Shown: positions 27,076-41,474 of the stretch, piece after piece
Layout of the letters: every line of letters begins with the position of its first letter
How positions within the stretch are numbered: position 1 is the first letter of the stretch
NCBI GenBank assembly: GCA_018881555.1
Contig: JACAXG010000069.1
Location: forward strand, 1,240,001 to 1,304,000
Direction of reading: 5' to 3'
DNA length: 64,000 nt
DNA from: Amblyornis subalaris
Lineage: Eukaryota > Chordata > Aves > Passeriformes > Ptilonorhynchidae
Notes under the pieces: generated by a model
What the model was told of the DNA's origin: nothing
What the model saw: only the letters and a program-made list of their open reading frames with translations
Database searches by the model: none
Made by a program: the position numbers and the translations under genes

Positions 27076-28857
27076 GACCAACTGTCAGTGAATCATATCT
27101 TGTCTAATTTTAAAATCCTTAACTCATTAATTTCCTTCTTCTCTCCTTTGTCGCTTTTCATCTATGTTATATACAAATATATATTTACTAGATCTACATA
27201 TCTTTTTCACATTAGATTAGTTTTACTGTTAGATCAGCCCATGGTCCACCCAGAGACATCTGTGATGCTGGTTCAATGCATACTGGTCCAAAAATCTCCC
27301 CCCACTGCAAAGCTGCGATGCAGTGAAAACTCCCAGTGCTGGGTCCAGTTTTCTGAAGTGTTGCTGGGTTACTGCTGTAACCACAGGCTTTGTCCCTTCT
27401 GCATCTAGTGTGGAGCCAACATGCATTTCACACTGTGTGGTGTGATCAGCATGACAGGAATGTTCTGATGCAGATCAAATTAGGTGAATGACCCAGGGGT
27501 GATTCTGTTCTTACTGCAGAGACTACTGAGACAAACTGCTGCAACTGCTTCAGGTTCCAAGATGTTCCATGAAAAGTCATTTGTCTGTCTTATCCGCTGG
27601 GAAAAAGAGCTTCCCACTGCTCAATAGGACCTTCCCCAAAGTAGGAGTCAGTGTCGTGTCAGAGGCTGGACATCAACATCAGGTTTTATAAGGAAGCTTT
27701 TTTCAGTACTGTGAAAGCATGTGAGCTGCAGCCCTACCCGAGGGGAGATGAAGGGCAGAATAAAGTGTATGAGTTTTGTGGTAATACTTGATATTCAACA
27801 CATCTGGAAGGATCAGTTCCCAAGTTTCACTTGTAAACCTTGGTTGAAAAATTCTTAATCTGACGCAGGGAGAAGCCCATTGCTCAACAGTTTTCTAGTA
27901 GTTTTGTAGTGTTAGAAAAGATATTGATTATTCTTCTCTCAATCCCTGAGTAATCTTAGAACTACCTACCTGATGAAGTGCCTGTTTCCCTTTATCTCAT
28001 TGCAGAGTTTTCACAATCAGCTTCATTCCCTTTTCTTCATGATTCATGGTGTTTTATCTTCCAGGAGCAGAAGTAAGGCAGTTCTGGGATACACACTGAT
28101 GAGACTGCTTCTTCTGGTAAACTGCCAAAGCTTGTGGTTATCCAGTTTCAGAAGACAGTGAAAATCACCGTTGTTTATATCAGCCTTTAATTAAATTTAC
28201 AGCAATATCTAGAGTTTATTAATTTAACGTAGTTGCCTAAGTTAGAGTCCTATGTTTATCTCTGTTCCCTTTACCATTCAGTATCTTAAAGGTGTTGTGA
28301 GGAGACACTGTTCCTGCTCTCATACCTTCCCGTCTTTCCTCACTGATGCTCACATTTTGTCTATTGCAGCTTCCAGTGTTTCAGCAGCCCCTCAATGACT
28401 TTTATTTCATAAATAGAGAAAATCTGTTACTCCCAGAACACATGATCACAGCCAAGTTCTAAGTGCCTCAGAAGGTCGTCTGTAATGGCTTTGCTGGCAA
28501 ACACATAACTTTAATTGGTGATGGTGAGATATTAAATCCCCATTACATTTACCTACTTTCTGTCTCAAGTACTTGGAATACCACCAGGCCTTGTAAAACA
28601 GAATTTCTTTTCTTTCTCCTTTTCATGAGTTTCCAGCACAGCCTGGCAGGGCAGCTGCCTCTGCCTTGGTATATTACAAGCACAGTGCATACTCAGCTGG
28701 CTGTTAGACAGGATTTGCTGGGCAAAGGTACATAGGAGCAGCAGCACGGTACAGAAAGCTCTGATGAGCACTGGGATAAAATACAGGGAGTTTCTCATAT
28801 GCCTGAAATGTTGGTTTGGTATAAAGTATTCCTCGCTTTGTCCGCTTGTCTCCTGTT

Positions 28858-28985
28858 GTCTTGCCAATGCACTTCCACTGCTCTCACTGCCCTCCTGTCT
28901 TTCCTCTGCTGTCTCTTTCTTCTTCCTCTCCTCACTGCTCTCCTCTGCTCTTTTCCATACCCTCTTCCCCCACCTGTATCCTCTA
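28858..28985. repeat. pyrimidine-rich low-complexity tract
   Basis: About 130 bp with very few purines on the plus strand, built from CTCTCCTCTGCTCTTTTCC-like words. It keeps frames open on both strands, which explains the unusually long but unconvincing open frames across 28,565-29,080. Confidence 0.7.
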
Positions 28986-31900
28986 TGACCTTTTTCAGCA
29001 TCTTCTAGAGTTACCCTGTGTGGGGAGCAGAAATACTTGGATATCATGTGCAGTCCCTCACGCCAAGCATCTGGTGCCAAAGCAAATGTCTGGTTAAAAT
29101 GCTGGTTTGGCTTTGGACTGGTGAGTGCTACACGATGGGCTAAAAACTGCTGGATGTTTCACTGGGGCTTGTCAGCAGCACCTGGGACACCTCTGCCCTC
29201 CCCTACTCACCATGCCTCCGCTCTTCGTTACTCCTGTCACATGGAGAGGGCAGGTTCTTACCTTTCAGCCTCGGGACAGATGAGCTGCCATCTTCTCTTC
29301 CCATGGTCTGTGTTTTAGAGGGTACCTTTGATAAACTGTTTGATGAAAAGATATTTTGCCCAGATATTTTTCCCAGTGTTTTTCTGATTATTTTCTGCCT
29401 AGTAGAAAAATTGATCAGAAGAGAAAATAAAATCATTTTACATACTCTCTTCACTCCTTTTGTCAGACATGCTCTGTTGCAGACCACTTTTAGTAACAAG
29501 ATTATTACTGATAGTAGATGAATTATCTGATATTCACAGAAGGGTTTCTAGGATTTTTGACCCTAGAAAACATGTCTCAACTTCCCACTACAGGACTATT
29601 TCACAGGCTGATCAGAAAGCAGGCTCTGCTCTTCGGACTGTTTTTTCTCAATTAATCTGGTATGCAAACAAAATTAAATTAATAAATTTAAGTCTGACAC
29701 ACTGATTTATTTTCAAGAGCAAGGTCTCACTTTGTAATATTGCTTGAGGAGACTGTGATTCCTCAGTTTTATTTTCTGAGTTCTAGACAGAGGTCATATA
29801 AAAATAGTAACATAGATAAAAAGATGTTTTTCTTCAAGCCATTATTCTTAATTACACACATCCTTGAACCATCCTTCTTCTCCTTAATATTTACACCAAT
29901 CTAACGTTTGTGCATTGTTATCATCTCTCCTATCAGTCTCAGGGCTCCACATGACTAACTCCCCTAATCTTCGTGGCAGGGAGGAGCAGTGGAGATTGCA
30001 GTTGTTGTGTATCCCCTGGCAGCCTGACAGATGAAACAATCCCCACACAAGGCTCTGCTATCAGCCGGCTCCTCTCATTACCTGGCAGCAAACTGGCCGC
30101 CTCTGAGAGGCTGCTCAGCGTATGAGAAACTCTGCCGTGGCAGCCCCAGATGGTCCCAGGCCAGATTCCTGACTTCCCTGCTGGTCTCAGCTCAGCAGTT
30201 TTACAGCTAACTAATTTTACAAGTGTCTTGCACTGATTGCACACATGCAATTGCACACTGAGTTGGGTCAGGGGACTCATCTGGCTGAAAAGTAATGTGG
30301 AAAAAGGACACTGGTGCAAAAGGGAAAGAGAAAGGCAAAGTACTCGGCAGCATAAACTGTAGAGGAACATGTGCTGGCCAGAGGGGCTCGGCCTCTGCTT
30401 AAAGTCACTGATGGCAGGCTGCCCTCCTCCTTCTGCAAGAAAGCTTCCCCCAGTGCCAGCCTATGTGGATGAGGCAGATTCCCCATCCATGACTCTTAAA
30501 GTGGAAGGAAAAAGGCACTTTCACCGTAGAATATGCAATTACTCTTTAATTTCACAACAGATGTAGCTCAGGTAAGCACTGACTGCTTACACTACAGGGA
30601 CAGTTCTTTGAGAGGATCTCCCACAGAGGCCACACAGCTCTTCTTCCACAAAGTGACTGTTTACTGTGGAGAAAGCACTTCTGTGCTTCTTTAGAGAGGG
30701 AATATTCAGGCATTTCCATTCACTTAGAGAAGGGCAGTCCTAACAATAGTGCTACTGACATGGATGTTCCTACCAAAAAAATTGTCTTGGACAAAACACT
30801 GCACCATTGCTCTCCACACCTCAATAAGAGGTGGACTTCCTCCAAACAGCGACTGAGATCTGTCTCAGTTTTGCCAGAATGGGACAGTTGTGGCTAAGGA
30901 AAGAGGCCAGCTTCCCAAAAGTCCCCATTGCTCCAGCTTACATAACAACGACTAAAACCTGCTAGTTTAATTTCTGATGGCTCAAAGTGAGCATATATCG
31001 AGCCCATTAATAACACAGGGATGGTCCAAGAAAAACTGGGAGAAAAGCATTAGGAAAAAAACCCCTAAAACCTCCCAAAGAATCTAATCATGATAGGGTG
31101 AGAAAAGAATGTGGCTGTGGATTGATGGATGATGTGCAGATATTTTTTGTTAGAGACTTATGAAACAAGTAGAAAGTCCAGATGTTTCAGAGACACTAAA
31201 TAGTTCAATATTTCTGAAATGGGTGTTGTCAAGGGAGAAAGTTAACACTGAGATGCCCAAATAGGTTATATCTTCCACTTGGTTTTATTAGTTGGTCTAG
31301 CTGAGGTTTTCTTCGGTAAAGAAAAGCATTTTGAACTTCATCTAAGCAACTCTTCTTAGTTTATTTCAACTAAACACATCAGGCTGGCAGTTGTAACAAA
31401 AATTGAATCCTAATGCAGGACCTGGTTGCTGCTCCACATGACCAGGGGAGTGGTACAGTGTGATCGTGAGCTGGTGTAATCTTCAGTCCAATTTTATCCG
31501 TCCTGCAGAAACCCGGAGGCTGGACATTTCACTCAAAAGCATTGAAATTGCTCTATACTCACACGTCTACCTTAGAAGTCACTTCCTGTCCCCCTCTCAG
31601 GTCTTTATAGATTTGCACCTAGTCAATTCAGCTTGGAAACAGACATCGTTCTTCATTTTTACTATCCCCATCTTTTGTTTTCTCCTGTCAGTAGCTCTTT
31701 CTGTTGCTGCATATCTTCAGCCTTGAAGAAGCTCTAGAACACTTAGCCAGTTCAAATTATAGAGTTGCTTAAAAGACAAACTTAAAAAAAATCCCAACTT
31801 TGATTTGTGATTTGCTCTGCTAATGCTTAGATCAGTAAAAGTGCTTCAATACTGTGACAACACTTGAGTGAGCCACAACTTTGCAAGAGACTTGTCTTGA

Positions 31901-34299
31901 CATTTTATTTTGGTGGATTTTCAAACAGAGATCAAACCTTGCTTCCAGGCTTTGATCCAGTCAACCCAGTGGCTTCCCTAGTAGCAGCACACCTGGCAGA
32001 GTCTTCTGTAGTCTGCAGAAAGTTTTCTCCATCACTGCTGGGGTTTGGCTGCTGGTTCACTGTTCCTTTCAGCAGGCTCTTACTGCTTGGTGCCAGGATT
32101 TTCATCTGCAGTTTCTGGGCTGTCCTTCCACCAGCTCCGCAGGGATAGAGGAACAACTCTGCCTTCCAGAAAGTACTGTGTCCTTCACAGATGTTCATAG
32201 GCATCTTTTTAAAACTTCCTACCAATTAACCTTGGCAACTTCTCTTACTCTTGACCTGATAGGTAATTGGGTATTTTCGCTTTCTGTCCTTTCGGGAAGA
32301 AGGGTTTTCAGACCCAGCCATGCTTACAAACTTTCAAACACGCAGTAGTGAATGCTCTTCTGATGGCTTGGAAGATGCACATATGTACTCTTTGCCTTGA
32401 AAAAAATAAGTGAGCTGTTCTCATTCCTTGCTCCATCACTTTGCAGGCTTTGTGCTACTATGGCTCAGCACTCGCCTCTAGAGTCTGTTCCCCCAGTTTA
32501 TTGCAGCATATTCCTTACCTGCATTCACATCCCAAGGAATCGATATTCCCTAAGGTAAAGACATCATATACTCCAAGTCTGATAGTCTCCCCTTTGTAAC
32601 TGCCTTTCTTCAAAGAATTTTAAGTCATCTAGAACACAAAGCAACTCATACTCACACCATCTGAGGTAGACTGGCAAGTTTTGCTGCTTCTTGTCCTCTC
32701 TAAAAGGCAAATATGCTCAGAAATAAAATTTGAATTTTAATATTTCTACCTATTTTAAAAATCTTTTAATAATTCCTAATGGCAATTCTGCAAAAACTTG
32801 TATCATAAACAATATTTTTCTCAGACCTGAGGTGTGGCATATGCACATGTGTAAGTGTGTGTGCATAAAGACAGACTCACACCTCTTCTTCTTTATACGA
32901 AAATGTTATTCCTCAGCACCTGAGAGCACCCGGAGCACTGGTAACACAGAGAGCAGAACAAAGGGCAGTATGTAGGCTCTAAGTGTGACCAGCGTATGCA
33001 AAATGTAATCATTGTTGGGACCACTAAAAATTGCATGACCAGCAATGATTTATTAGTAGTGCAGAATCCAGGGAAATACTCCCCTCTAAATTATTGTTTC
33101 TCTGGCTCTAAGCATTCAATACATTCCCAGCTTGAGCCAGGGAATTTATTTTCTCCTCTCCTCTGTATTTGTCTGTGGTTTGCATTATCATTCACTAAAT
33201 ATACTTGGACATGACATTACTTTTCTTGAGCTACAGATTTGCAGACTTCTGTAACTTCCCCTTTGACCCTCCTCCATTTCAGGAATTTCATAATTAAATC
33301 AGTAACTCACACTCACATAATTAATGGGGCCTCTTTTTTGGTGTTTTATAAATTATATACTTTTCAAATAAGAAGGGCAGAGCAACACAAATTATCTAAA
33401 AATCACTAGATTGAAAGGCTTGCAATATGTCATTTTCATGTTTACATATCTCAATTCCTTCCTTTCTTGTAGAAAGTATGTGAAAGGATAGTGGGTACTC
33501 TGCCACAGGGGCAACTTAGTGGTAGCTCTACCTCTCAAAAAAAATTTCTACAATTTTGCTACCATACTTCTGTCACCAACCATTTTCATTAACAACCTAC
33601 ATGCTTGATAGGTAAGTCTCTTTCTGTACTAATTACTGCAATTTTCAGGCAAACAGGAGGAAGTATTTGTCATCAAGGGCCAAAAAGAACAAGTAAAGTT
33701 ACTTGGGTCTTAAATGAGCCAAACCAAAAAGTATCTTATGTTGCCTAAGCTATAGCTACATGCTCAATTTGACACGCCATTGGTGTCAGGTTTGGTCAAA
33801 ATTAAGCTTGTCTTGGCTGTGAATTTGCTGAAGATGTTACCAAATACCCTGGAGGCTGGGGAATCTGCTGATTGCAACTTTGAGAAAAAGATGGGGCAGA
33901 CTCAGCTTTCAGAGAATCCAGCCACACAGGTACCCACCGGTGTTTCATGACGACCTTCGCAGAATTTCTGCTAATTGTGAGAAGCAGATGTGCCCCACTA
34001 TTGCTCTAATACCAATTAAGGAAGTGAAACAGCACACAAAGTGAAATTTCCAAAACTCAGTAAATCTGTGTTTCCCTGCAAAAGACAGAAGAAAGAGATT
34101 CCATTGTGTGCTGGATCTAGAGATGGGTAGTTTTTAATACCTCCTTTGCAAAGGAGGAGGAAGAAGCAGCAAGTATCTGTCAGACAATGGATAAGACGGG
34201 CCATCTAAAACAACAGACAAAGATGTATCAACTGAACCAAAAAATCATTAATTGGGATGCTGGTCTGGGAGTTCATGGCTTTGTAGCCATGTAAAGGCT

Positions 34300-34480
34300 G
34301 GTGCTTGACTCTTTCTTTCGCTAAGATGCTAGACAAGTTCATCTTTTGAAAATTAGCACATGTGACTAAATACACAATGATAAAAGCACTTATATTATTT
34401 CCATAAATTCCCCTGACAGCCATTTGAATGCAAATTGAGCAGAAAGAAACCCTGTTTAAATGAATTAACAAGGAAAGGCA
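34300..34480. promoter_or_regulatory. possible conserved non-coding element
   Basis: Unique block holding a perfect octamer ATGCAAAT (34428-34435) with AATTAAC and TGACAGCC cores nearby. It lies in repeat-free DNA. Octamers also occur elsewhere in the window by chance, so support is weak. Confidence 0.17.
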
Positions 34481-37400
34481 GAGGGGGGATGTGGGGGAAG
34501 AAACAGCACTGAATACAGACATACTAAATACAACCTCTTAAAAATAGAGTTTGTTCATATTCAATATAATGAAGAAGGCATTTCATATACCATTATTTAG
34601 GGTTAAAGGACTCTTAATTTATCCATCTTGAGTGCACTGATACAGACAAGATAGTGAAACATTTCATCTATTTCAATACTGCCTGTTATGTGTTTGCTTT
34701 CTTCCTTTTGTCTCCATGAACAAAAGAAACAGCAACCTCTTAATTGAAAAGATAACATCACAAAATTGAAATGATACAGCACAAAAATTGTGCCACATGT
34801 TTAGAATCTGCAGTAACATATCTCGTTTTGGTGAGGCTCTGTTGTTGTGCTTGCTGCCCTGGTGTGTGCAAGTTGTAGAAGACAGATGACTGTTAGAAGA
34901 TTTACAATAAAGCTAAAATTAAGCAGGTAACTGGTTTATTTTATCTTGAAAACGGTGAAGTAAGATGAAAGTTTGTAAAACTTCAGAATGTGGTAGATTA
35001 TTTAGATTGTTTTTTTCTGAGAAAGGGATACACTGCTCACTGCAAACTGTGGTTCCCAGTGCTGCTGCTCTACATCGCCACAGTGGAAGCTGAGGCTGTG
35101 ACACTGGTGCTAACACCACGGGTGAACACGAAGAGCAAGGGAGGAGGGTAGGGCAGAAATAAACCTCTCATAAACTCACTACCAAAGAAACCAGATGGAG
35201 ACTGCAAGTTCACCAGGGTATTAGTCATCCCAAAGCATTTTATTGGAAAGCATTAGGACAGTGAAAATAAGATGGATGGAACTTAATCTTTTATGAAGTA
35301 GTATGGAGAAAACAACTCCAGAGGGAAACCAGAAAGAAACGAGTCATGTACTCTCACCACATGTACCTAAAGCCAGCATCTGCTGCAATACAACTGCATG
35401 CAGTCCTTTCAGATCATGGAGAGCAGCAGGTAGATACAGACCTATTGAAAAACCAAGTATGGGTTGCAAGAAGTGACACTAGTGACTCACTGTTGAACAG
35501 TGTTCAATTGCTATTCAGCTTTGGTGAGTCAGGGATAACTGTACAGATGGGTATATCATGTTCAGAAGAGATGTAATATCATGGCACATCTAATTTACCA
35601 GGATATTTTCATTTGAAAAGAGGTTACTTAATCTTAAATAACTTCCTTTAAAAGAAAATTTTAATTTCTTTCTCTATTTTTCCAATAAAACTGTAAATTA
35701 TTTAACATAGTTCAAAATATTTGAGGCTGAAGTAGCCACCTGAATAAATTCAGTTTAAATAGAATCAGCTTGAACTTTGCCTCAAAATTAGAAACTAATT
35801 GATTTAAATTATGGTAAAGAAACAAATAACACATTGAACTGTCCATCAGTCCAATAGTGAAGGTTTGAAATACGCAATAGAACAGATTCCAAACTGTGAA
35901 CAGATATCCTTTCTTTATGGCTAACTGGGTTTGACTTCACATTGTTTAAAAGATATATGTGACTGTCTAGCTACAGCTGAAAGAAATGAACTACATCCAA
36001 CAGATCCTTTCTTGTACAGACCACATCAAAAAGATAAATCTATGAATTGCTTAGACAAAAGACTCTTTAAAATTAGTCTTTCATTAAAACCATCATTCAA
36101 TCGTCTTCTTAATGTGACCCAAAATGTAAGTATACAATACCTGCACCAGGTGAAATTACACCATTTTACACATTGCCTACATAAAACCATAGTACTGCAA
36201 TGCAAAACACACCTTTTATCCCAAAGGACTCTCTGACAAAACCAAAATCCAAGCCATGCTAGGACAAAATCTTGTCTTCCCTGGAACAGCTGCAGAAGAC
36301 AGTCATAACTGTTTGCAAGGTACAAGAGGACTCCATGCTAGTTGTGATTAGTGAAATCAAGCACCTCGTTACCAGACAAATTTCATTGAGTTACCAAAGT
36401 GAAAGTGCCTTGGGAAGCTTAACATGAAAGGATTACAAACTTGCTTTGCTGGTCTTATCTATGGGAGGCCTTAGTTGCATAGGGAAAGCACTGCAGTGAG
36501 AGCCTATGCTCAAGCACCAGCATTGCTTCAGAGTCCAGATGATCTTTAGGTCAAAATCATTCTGCATTTGATCTCCCTTCCTGCCAAATGGAAGAAAAAA
36601 AGTCCTCACTTTTGTAAAGAATGGAGTGAGGCTTAATGCTGTGGGCTTGTAAAGCTATTTGAATAACAAAGGAGACAGAGCTATAGGAGAATAATGATGC
36701 TAAGTCAGGATGTTCCAACAACACAAAACTATGCCACTGATTAAATATTGATGTGAGAAAGAGGATCGGTAGAAATAGATCATTATATCAGACAAAACAT
36801 CTTCCCTAGAGAGCTAACAGCTAGTACTGCCCAGACAGACATTCAAAGGCACTTCACGAAACCTATATAAAAATGGGGAAATATTGACACAACTTCATCT
36901 GCTTTAACTGTTGTTCCGTCTGGATTGCAAGACAGCTACAGGTCCTACAGCAGTTGCTGTCTGAAAAGATGCATGCTTCAAACTATTACCTACACCTGTA
37001 AACAACTGTTCATGTGATGATGGTCTGAATGTCAGCAGCACTATGGGTCTCGGCTCCTATCCAACAGACAATGGAGATTCTGTGGAAGACTCCAGACATA
37101 ACTGGCATCCTTGAAAGACAACACTATGTCCTTAATACTCTCCACACTAAGTTGTATGTCAAATTCTAAAAACTTCGCTTTCTCCCAGCAAGATTTCAAT
37201 TGCTAGGGAGGGAATCAGAGATAAATGGTCAATTAAGAAAATATTTCCCCGAATGATTTTGAGATGTTGTCTGGCAATGGTCTGAGCAGAGCTACTGGCA
37301 TTGTGCCATGTTGTTAAGGGAGCTAAGTTGTGCTGTTAGGCAGCCATTGTGATTAACTGTGCCACAGACACCACCTTCCATGCAAAAGACGTCTGCAGCC

Positions 37401-38784
37401 AAGTTACTGCTCAAGGCATTCCCAGGCGTCATAGTTACTACGGCTGTAAGAGAAGGAGGTATCACATCTTTTGGATGTTGGGGCCTTTTCCAGGATCTTG
37501 AAGATCAAGAAATGAAGCAGCAAATGAGTTTAGTCAGTTTCTATGCTTTTAGCTGAATAGGTAAGATGAGGATCAGTGTTCTGAAACAGTCAGTTCCTGG
37601 GCAGGCACCAGACCAGCCTATTCAGAGAACTGCATGATAGCCTTGAGATGGAAAAAAGAAAGCAAACCTGCCTGTCCCGGAGAAAAAAGGCAAGCAGAGT
37701 GACCTGGCCAGTCAGAGAGAAGAAATTTGCCTCTTCTACCTGACCCTCAATACCCACATCCATGATACCATGACCAAGGATTGGGGCTTGTTTTGAAGGT
37801 GATGAATCAAGAAACTAAGCCTCTGTTTCTGAAGTACGGTTGTCCTAAGTGAGGGAAGGTGATACTCATCATCCCCTCTAGTCAGTTTATACAGAATTGC
37901 CAAATTCACCCCACACTCATTCTCTGCTGTGAAAATGCTCTCTTGCTCCAAATATTTTTGTTGTGTCTTTTCATTCATTGGACTGTTTTTATCCACTGGA
38001 CACTCATTCCATGCTCTGTAAATGCTGCAGATATGCAGAGAATTCACAGATGGAGGGAAAAAGGTATAATCCCAATGGTTTGTGAGACCATCAGCACCAC
38101 AGGTCTGAAAAACAAGAGCTGTAAGTCCTCATAAAAGAGTTGATAAACTGCTTTAGCATGAAGGTGGGCCAGTTATGACCTAATTTTGACATTTGGGATA
38201 ACTGTAGGAGGACAGAGAATTTTTCTGAGAATCAAAACCAGACCATGTGCTGTTTGGAAAGGTGTGTTACAAAGGCAGACAGAGAAGTTATGATACATGA
38301 CAAAATTTCAAAATTAAGTCAATTATAGTTATGTATATCTGACACTAAAGTAATTCTAATAACAGAATCTCACATTTACATCCTCTGAAACATCAGTGTA
38401 ATATTTTTTATTGTTTTTCAACACATTTTCTCTGAGTGATATTTGAGCATACAAAAGGACCTTTCCCACAGGACTCTTTAATCAAGTCACTCTGGTAATA
38501 TTTTTCTCTGAATTTTCCATAACTTTTAGTTCGAGAAACTGAATCTGATGTACTGTGGTCTTAAAGTAACCACAGAATAGAGGCAAGTAGGACAGACACC
38601 GCTCAATAGAAGCAAGTCATTTTCACAGGTGAAGAAAAATCTGAGCAATTCTGAAGGAGAAATAAATATTGAAACATTTTATGTATTCCAGCTATCACAG
38701 CCCATAAACGATTACATGAAAGAGATATTTTATAAAATGCATGTAGACAAGATTTTTCCTTTGTTCTGTAACCACAGATAGGGC

Positions 38785-38809
38785 TAAAGTTTCCTCATAG
38801 GAAACTTTA
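38785..38809. repeat. perfect hairpin, 10-bp arms
   Basis: TAAAGTTTCC, a 5-base loop TCATA, then GGAAACTTTA: a perfect 10-bp inverted repeat. Surroundings are ordinary AT-rich DNA and no transposon termini or target duplications were seen. Confidence 0.7.
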
Positions 38810-39639
38810 AAATGGGGGAAAAAATGATGGCATTTACCTTACCATATGGAGGTCTACATATTTCAGTACAGTGGTGGTATCCAACATGCTTATCTGCACT
38901 CCCATTTGACTCTACATCTGTCTAACTACCCAGGAGAGTGATGCATCTGGAAAGGTTGAATAGGCCAAGGGAGTTCACATGTATTTTGCAATGTTCTTGA
39001 GAAAATTTACTGGAGAGAGGTCAACATGTCTTTTTTCTTGTATCTCTTCACATTAAATAAAAACACATTGTATGTTATTTGAACATCCTGACATCTAGGT
39101 TTATTTGTTAGTTTGTTTGTTTTCTCTCAGAATGCAGAAATATATTTGAAAGTGTTTACTTTTGAGAACCTTGTATGCAAGGGGAATGCCTGAGAGGGCA
39201 TAATAGAAGGATTAGTACTGGGTAACAGATGTAGACGAAGAGAAAGAACAGGTTTCTGATGGAACAGATTACAGCAGAAAATGCTTTCTGAAGAAGTTCA
39301 TAGAGTTGCAGTCCAAAAATTAGCATCTTTGTTATTTATGGTAGTGATTCATGGTAGCCTGTGACAGGATGCATGGGAATGGGGCACGTCCCTGACAGAA
39401 ATGGTGGGGAGGGCTGAGCAGTGCCAGGGAAAACGACTCGCCTGGGGGAGGGGAGGCTTTTCACATGCCTCCTCTGTCCGTGCAGCCGGCCAAAGCATGG
39501 GCTTTGATCTGCCCAGGATGACAGTGAGCCAAACTGTCCCTCATTCAAATGAATCCACCAGACAGTTGTGAGACATTCCTCAAAGGGTCACTAGCAAAGG
39601 GCTGTGGAGGAGGGCAGCTCCGGCCATGCTCCTGTATAA

Positions 39640-39830
39640 CGTCTCCTCACAGCCTCACCACCTGCTGCAATTTCCCCCCACATCAGGCTCAATTTGTATG
39701 CAAATCCTTCCTCATTTATTCTTGCTCCCTTCGGAAAGGACAAATTAAGTATAATAACTGTAATTGCTTTAATAACATGAAGAAAACGACACCTTTATGG
39801 GACCAATAATCAAAGACTGAGACTGTAATA
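39640..39830. promoter_or_regulatory. possible conserved non-coding element with octamer
   Basis: Contains a perfect octamer ATGCAAAT (39698-39705), the part-palindrome TTTGTATGCAAA, TAATTG at 39761-39766 and GACCAATAATC near 39803. It directly precedes a CpG-rich patch. No coding signature. The enhancer idea is inference. Confidence 0.22.
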
Positions 39831-39949
39831 CAGCATGACAGGTGTGAAGGCATGCCACCAGCACTGATTTTCCCATTTCGGTATTTCTTTCATCGCTTTG
39901 AAAAGTGCTTGTGTCAGTAAGCCAGGCATGGGTGGTTCATGGCTGTAAA

Positions 39950-40130
39950 CTCCACACGATTCCTGAGAAGTCAGGCGGGGTTCCCGTGGTAGAGGTGCCG
40001 TTGGCAAGTGGCAGCTCTGCCGGAGCAGCCACCGCGGGTCATCAGCACCCGACTCTGCAGGAAGACCTGGGCTGGCAGGACCCGGTGAGGTAGAGCTGCT
40101 ATCGAGGCCTCCTCAAACCGGTGTCTCCCC
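39950..40130. promoter_or_regulatory. CpG-rich patch
   Basis: About ten CpG dinucleotides in 170 bp (for example AGGCGGGG, CACCGCGGG, GACCCGGTGAGG, TATCGAGG, AACCGGTG), well above the CpG-poor surroundings. GACCCG followed by GTGAGG at about 40,080-40,089 could serve as a 5' splice donor on the plus strand. This would suit the first exon of a non-coding transcript, but no TATA box or downstream acceptor can be tied to it. Confidence 0.25.
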
Positions 40131-41461
40131 TCAGCTCTGCAGCAAACAAATATGGCTCATAGGCCACAGGTCCAGGCAGATGGCCACCCCAGAGGAGGCC
40201 TCAGTGCCAGAGGTCTCAGCACCACTCAGAATGGTGGCCCCCATCTCACTGGGCTCACCTTCTGCACTGCTCGTGTTGAACCAGACATTATCTATTTTTG
40301 GCAACTTTTTTTGGTTTAATTCCGATATTAGTAAGTGAGAATCAATTTTCAGCACAGTTAGCTGGAACAAGACACTTGATCTCGGCTTTTAGTTATACTC
40401 AAAGCCATCTACTAACAGTTACATTTTCCAGTTATTTGCATTGTAACCTGCAATTTTGATCATAAAAGACACTCTCAGAACTAGTCCTCCTGTAATAGTC
40501 CCTGCTTTGATAGGAGATAAACCCACCATCAATTAGTGCATGAACCAGGGTTCCCACCCAAAGTAAGCAGGTACGAAACCACAAAAGATGGTGAGAAAAT
40601 GCATACTCTGATGGAGAAAGCAGACAATACCGTGTCTCATTTAGAGACAACCATGAATGAACTGATTCTTGAGTGGCGGGGGAATTCTGGACCTGCCTCA
40701 ACAACCGCTCCAAGGGCACACTGGCATGACACAGGAAAGAGATGTGCAAACAGGTGTGAACACCAAAGGGGTTTTAAAATGTTACATGCAGGCAGAAGTT
40801 AAAAGGATCCAGTCACTAACTGGAAACACTGACTAGTAGTGAACACCTCCTCAGGCCTTAATCAGGTTAGATGTGAAATGGTTCTCACAGACAAAGTGCT
40901 TGAGAACATGCTAATCACTGGTATCCAGGTAATATAAAGGACCAAACCTGAAAAAAAAAAAAGTTTCTGTTTAATTTGTTTTGAACCAAAACCTAAAAGC
41001 AAAGTCGCCTTCTGAATCTCTCATAAGCAGACCAAACAAGATTCACCATCCCACAGCAGTTTTATGAAAGATTTGTCCTCAGCACTGAGAATGTAGAAAA
41101 CAAGATCTTTCTTCTCTACAAACACTGCATGCCTTTTCTTTAATGTCTATGTCACCAACACATCTACATATGAAACCACCATATTTGACCCTGATATTTA
41201 AATTCTTCAGAGATCAAAAGCCAGTGCTAAAAATAGGCAAGATATTTATATAGCCTCTAATAGTAGAGTCCAATATTACTGGCACCTCTCAGTGGAGACA
41301 GGCCTGAACCGAAATCTCAGGTCTGCACATCATACCAAGAACAGAATACAAATAAACAAAGAGCTGAAGTTCTGTCTCAGATCTCAGGGTTACCAGGAAT
41401 GCTCCCGGTTCTGTTAAAGGCTTTGGTGCATGGGTGTTTGGTACTCTTCATACTCCAGGGG

Positions 41462-41474
41462 AAAAAAAAAAAAA
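41462..41474. repeat. A homopolymer, 13 bases
   Basis: A run followed by an AG-rich stretch. Simple repeat. Confidence 0.75.
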
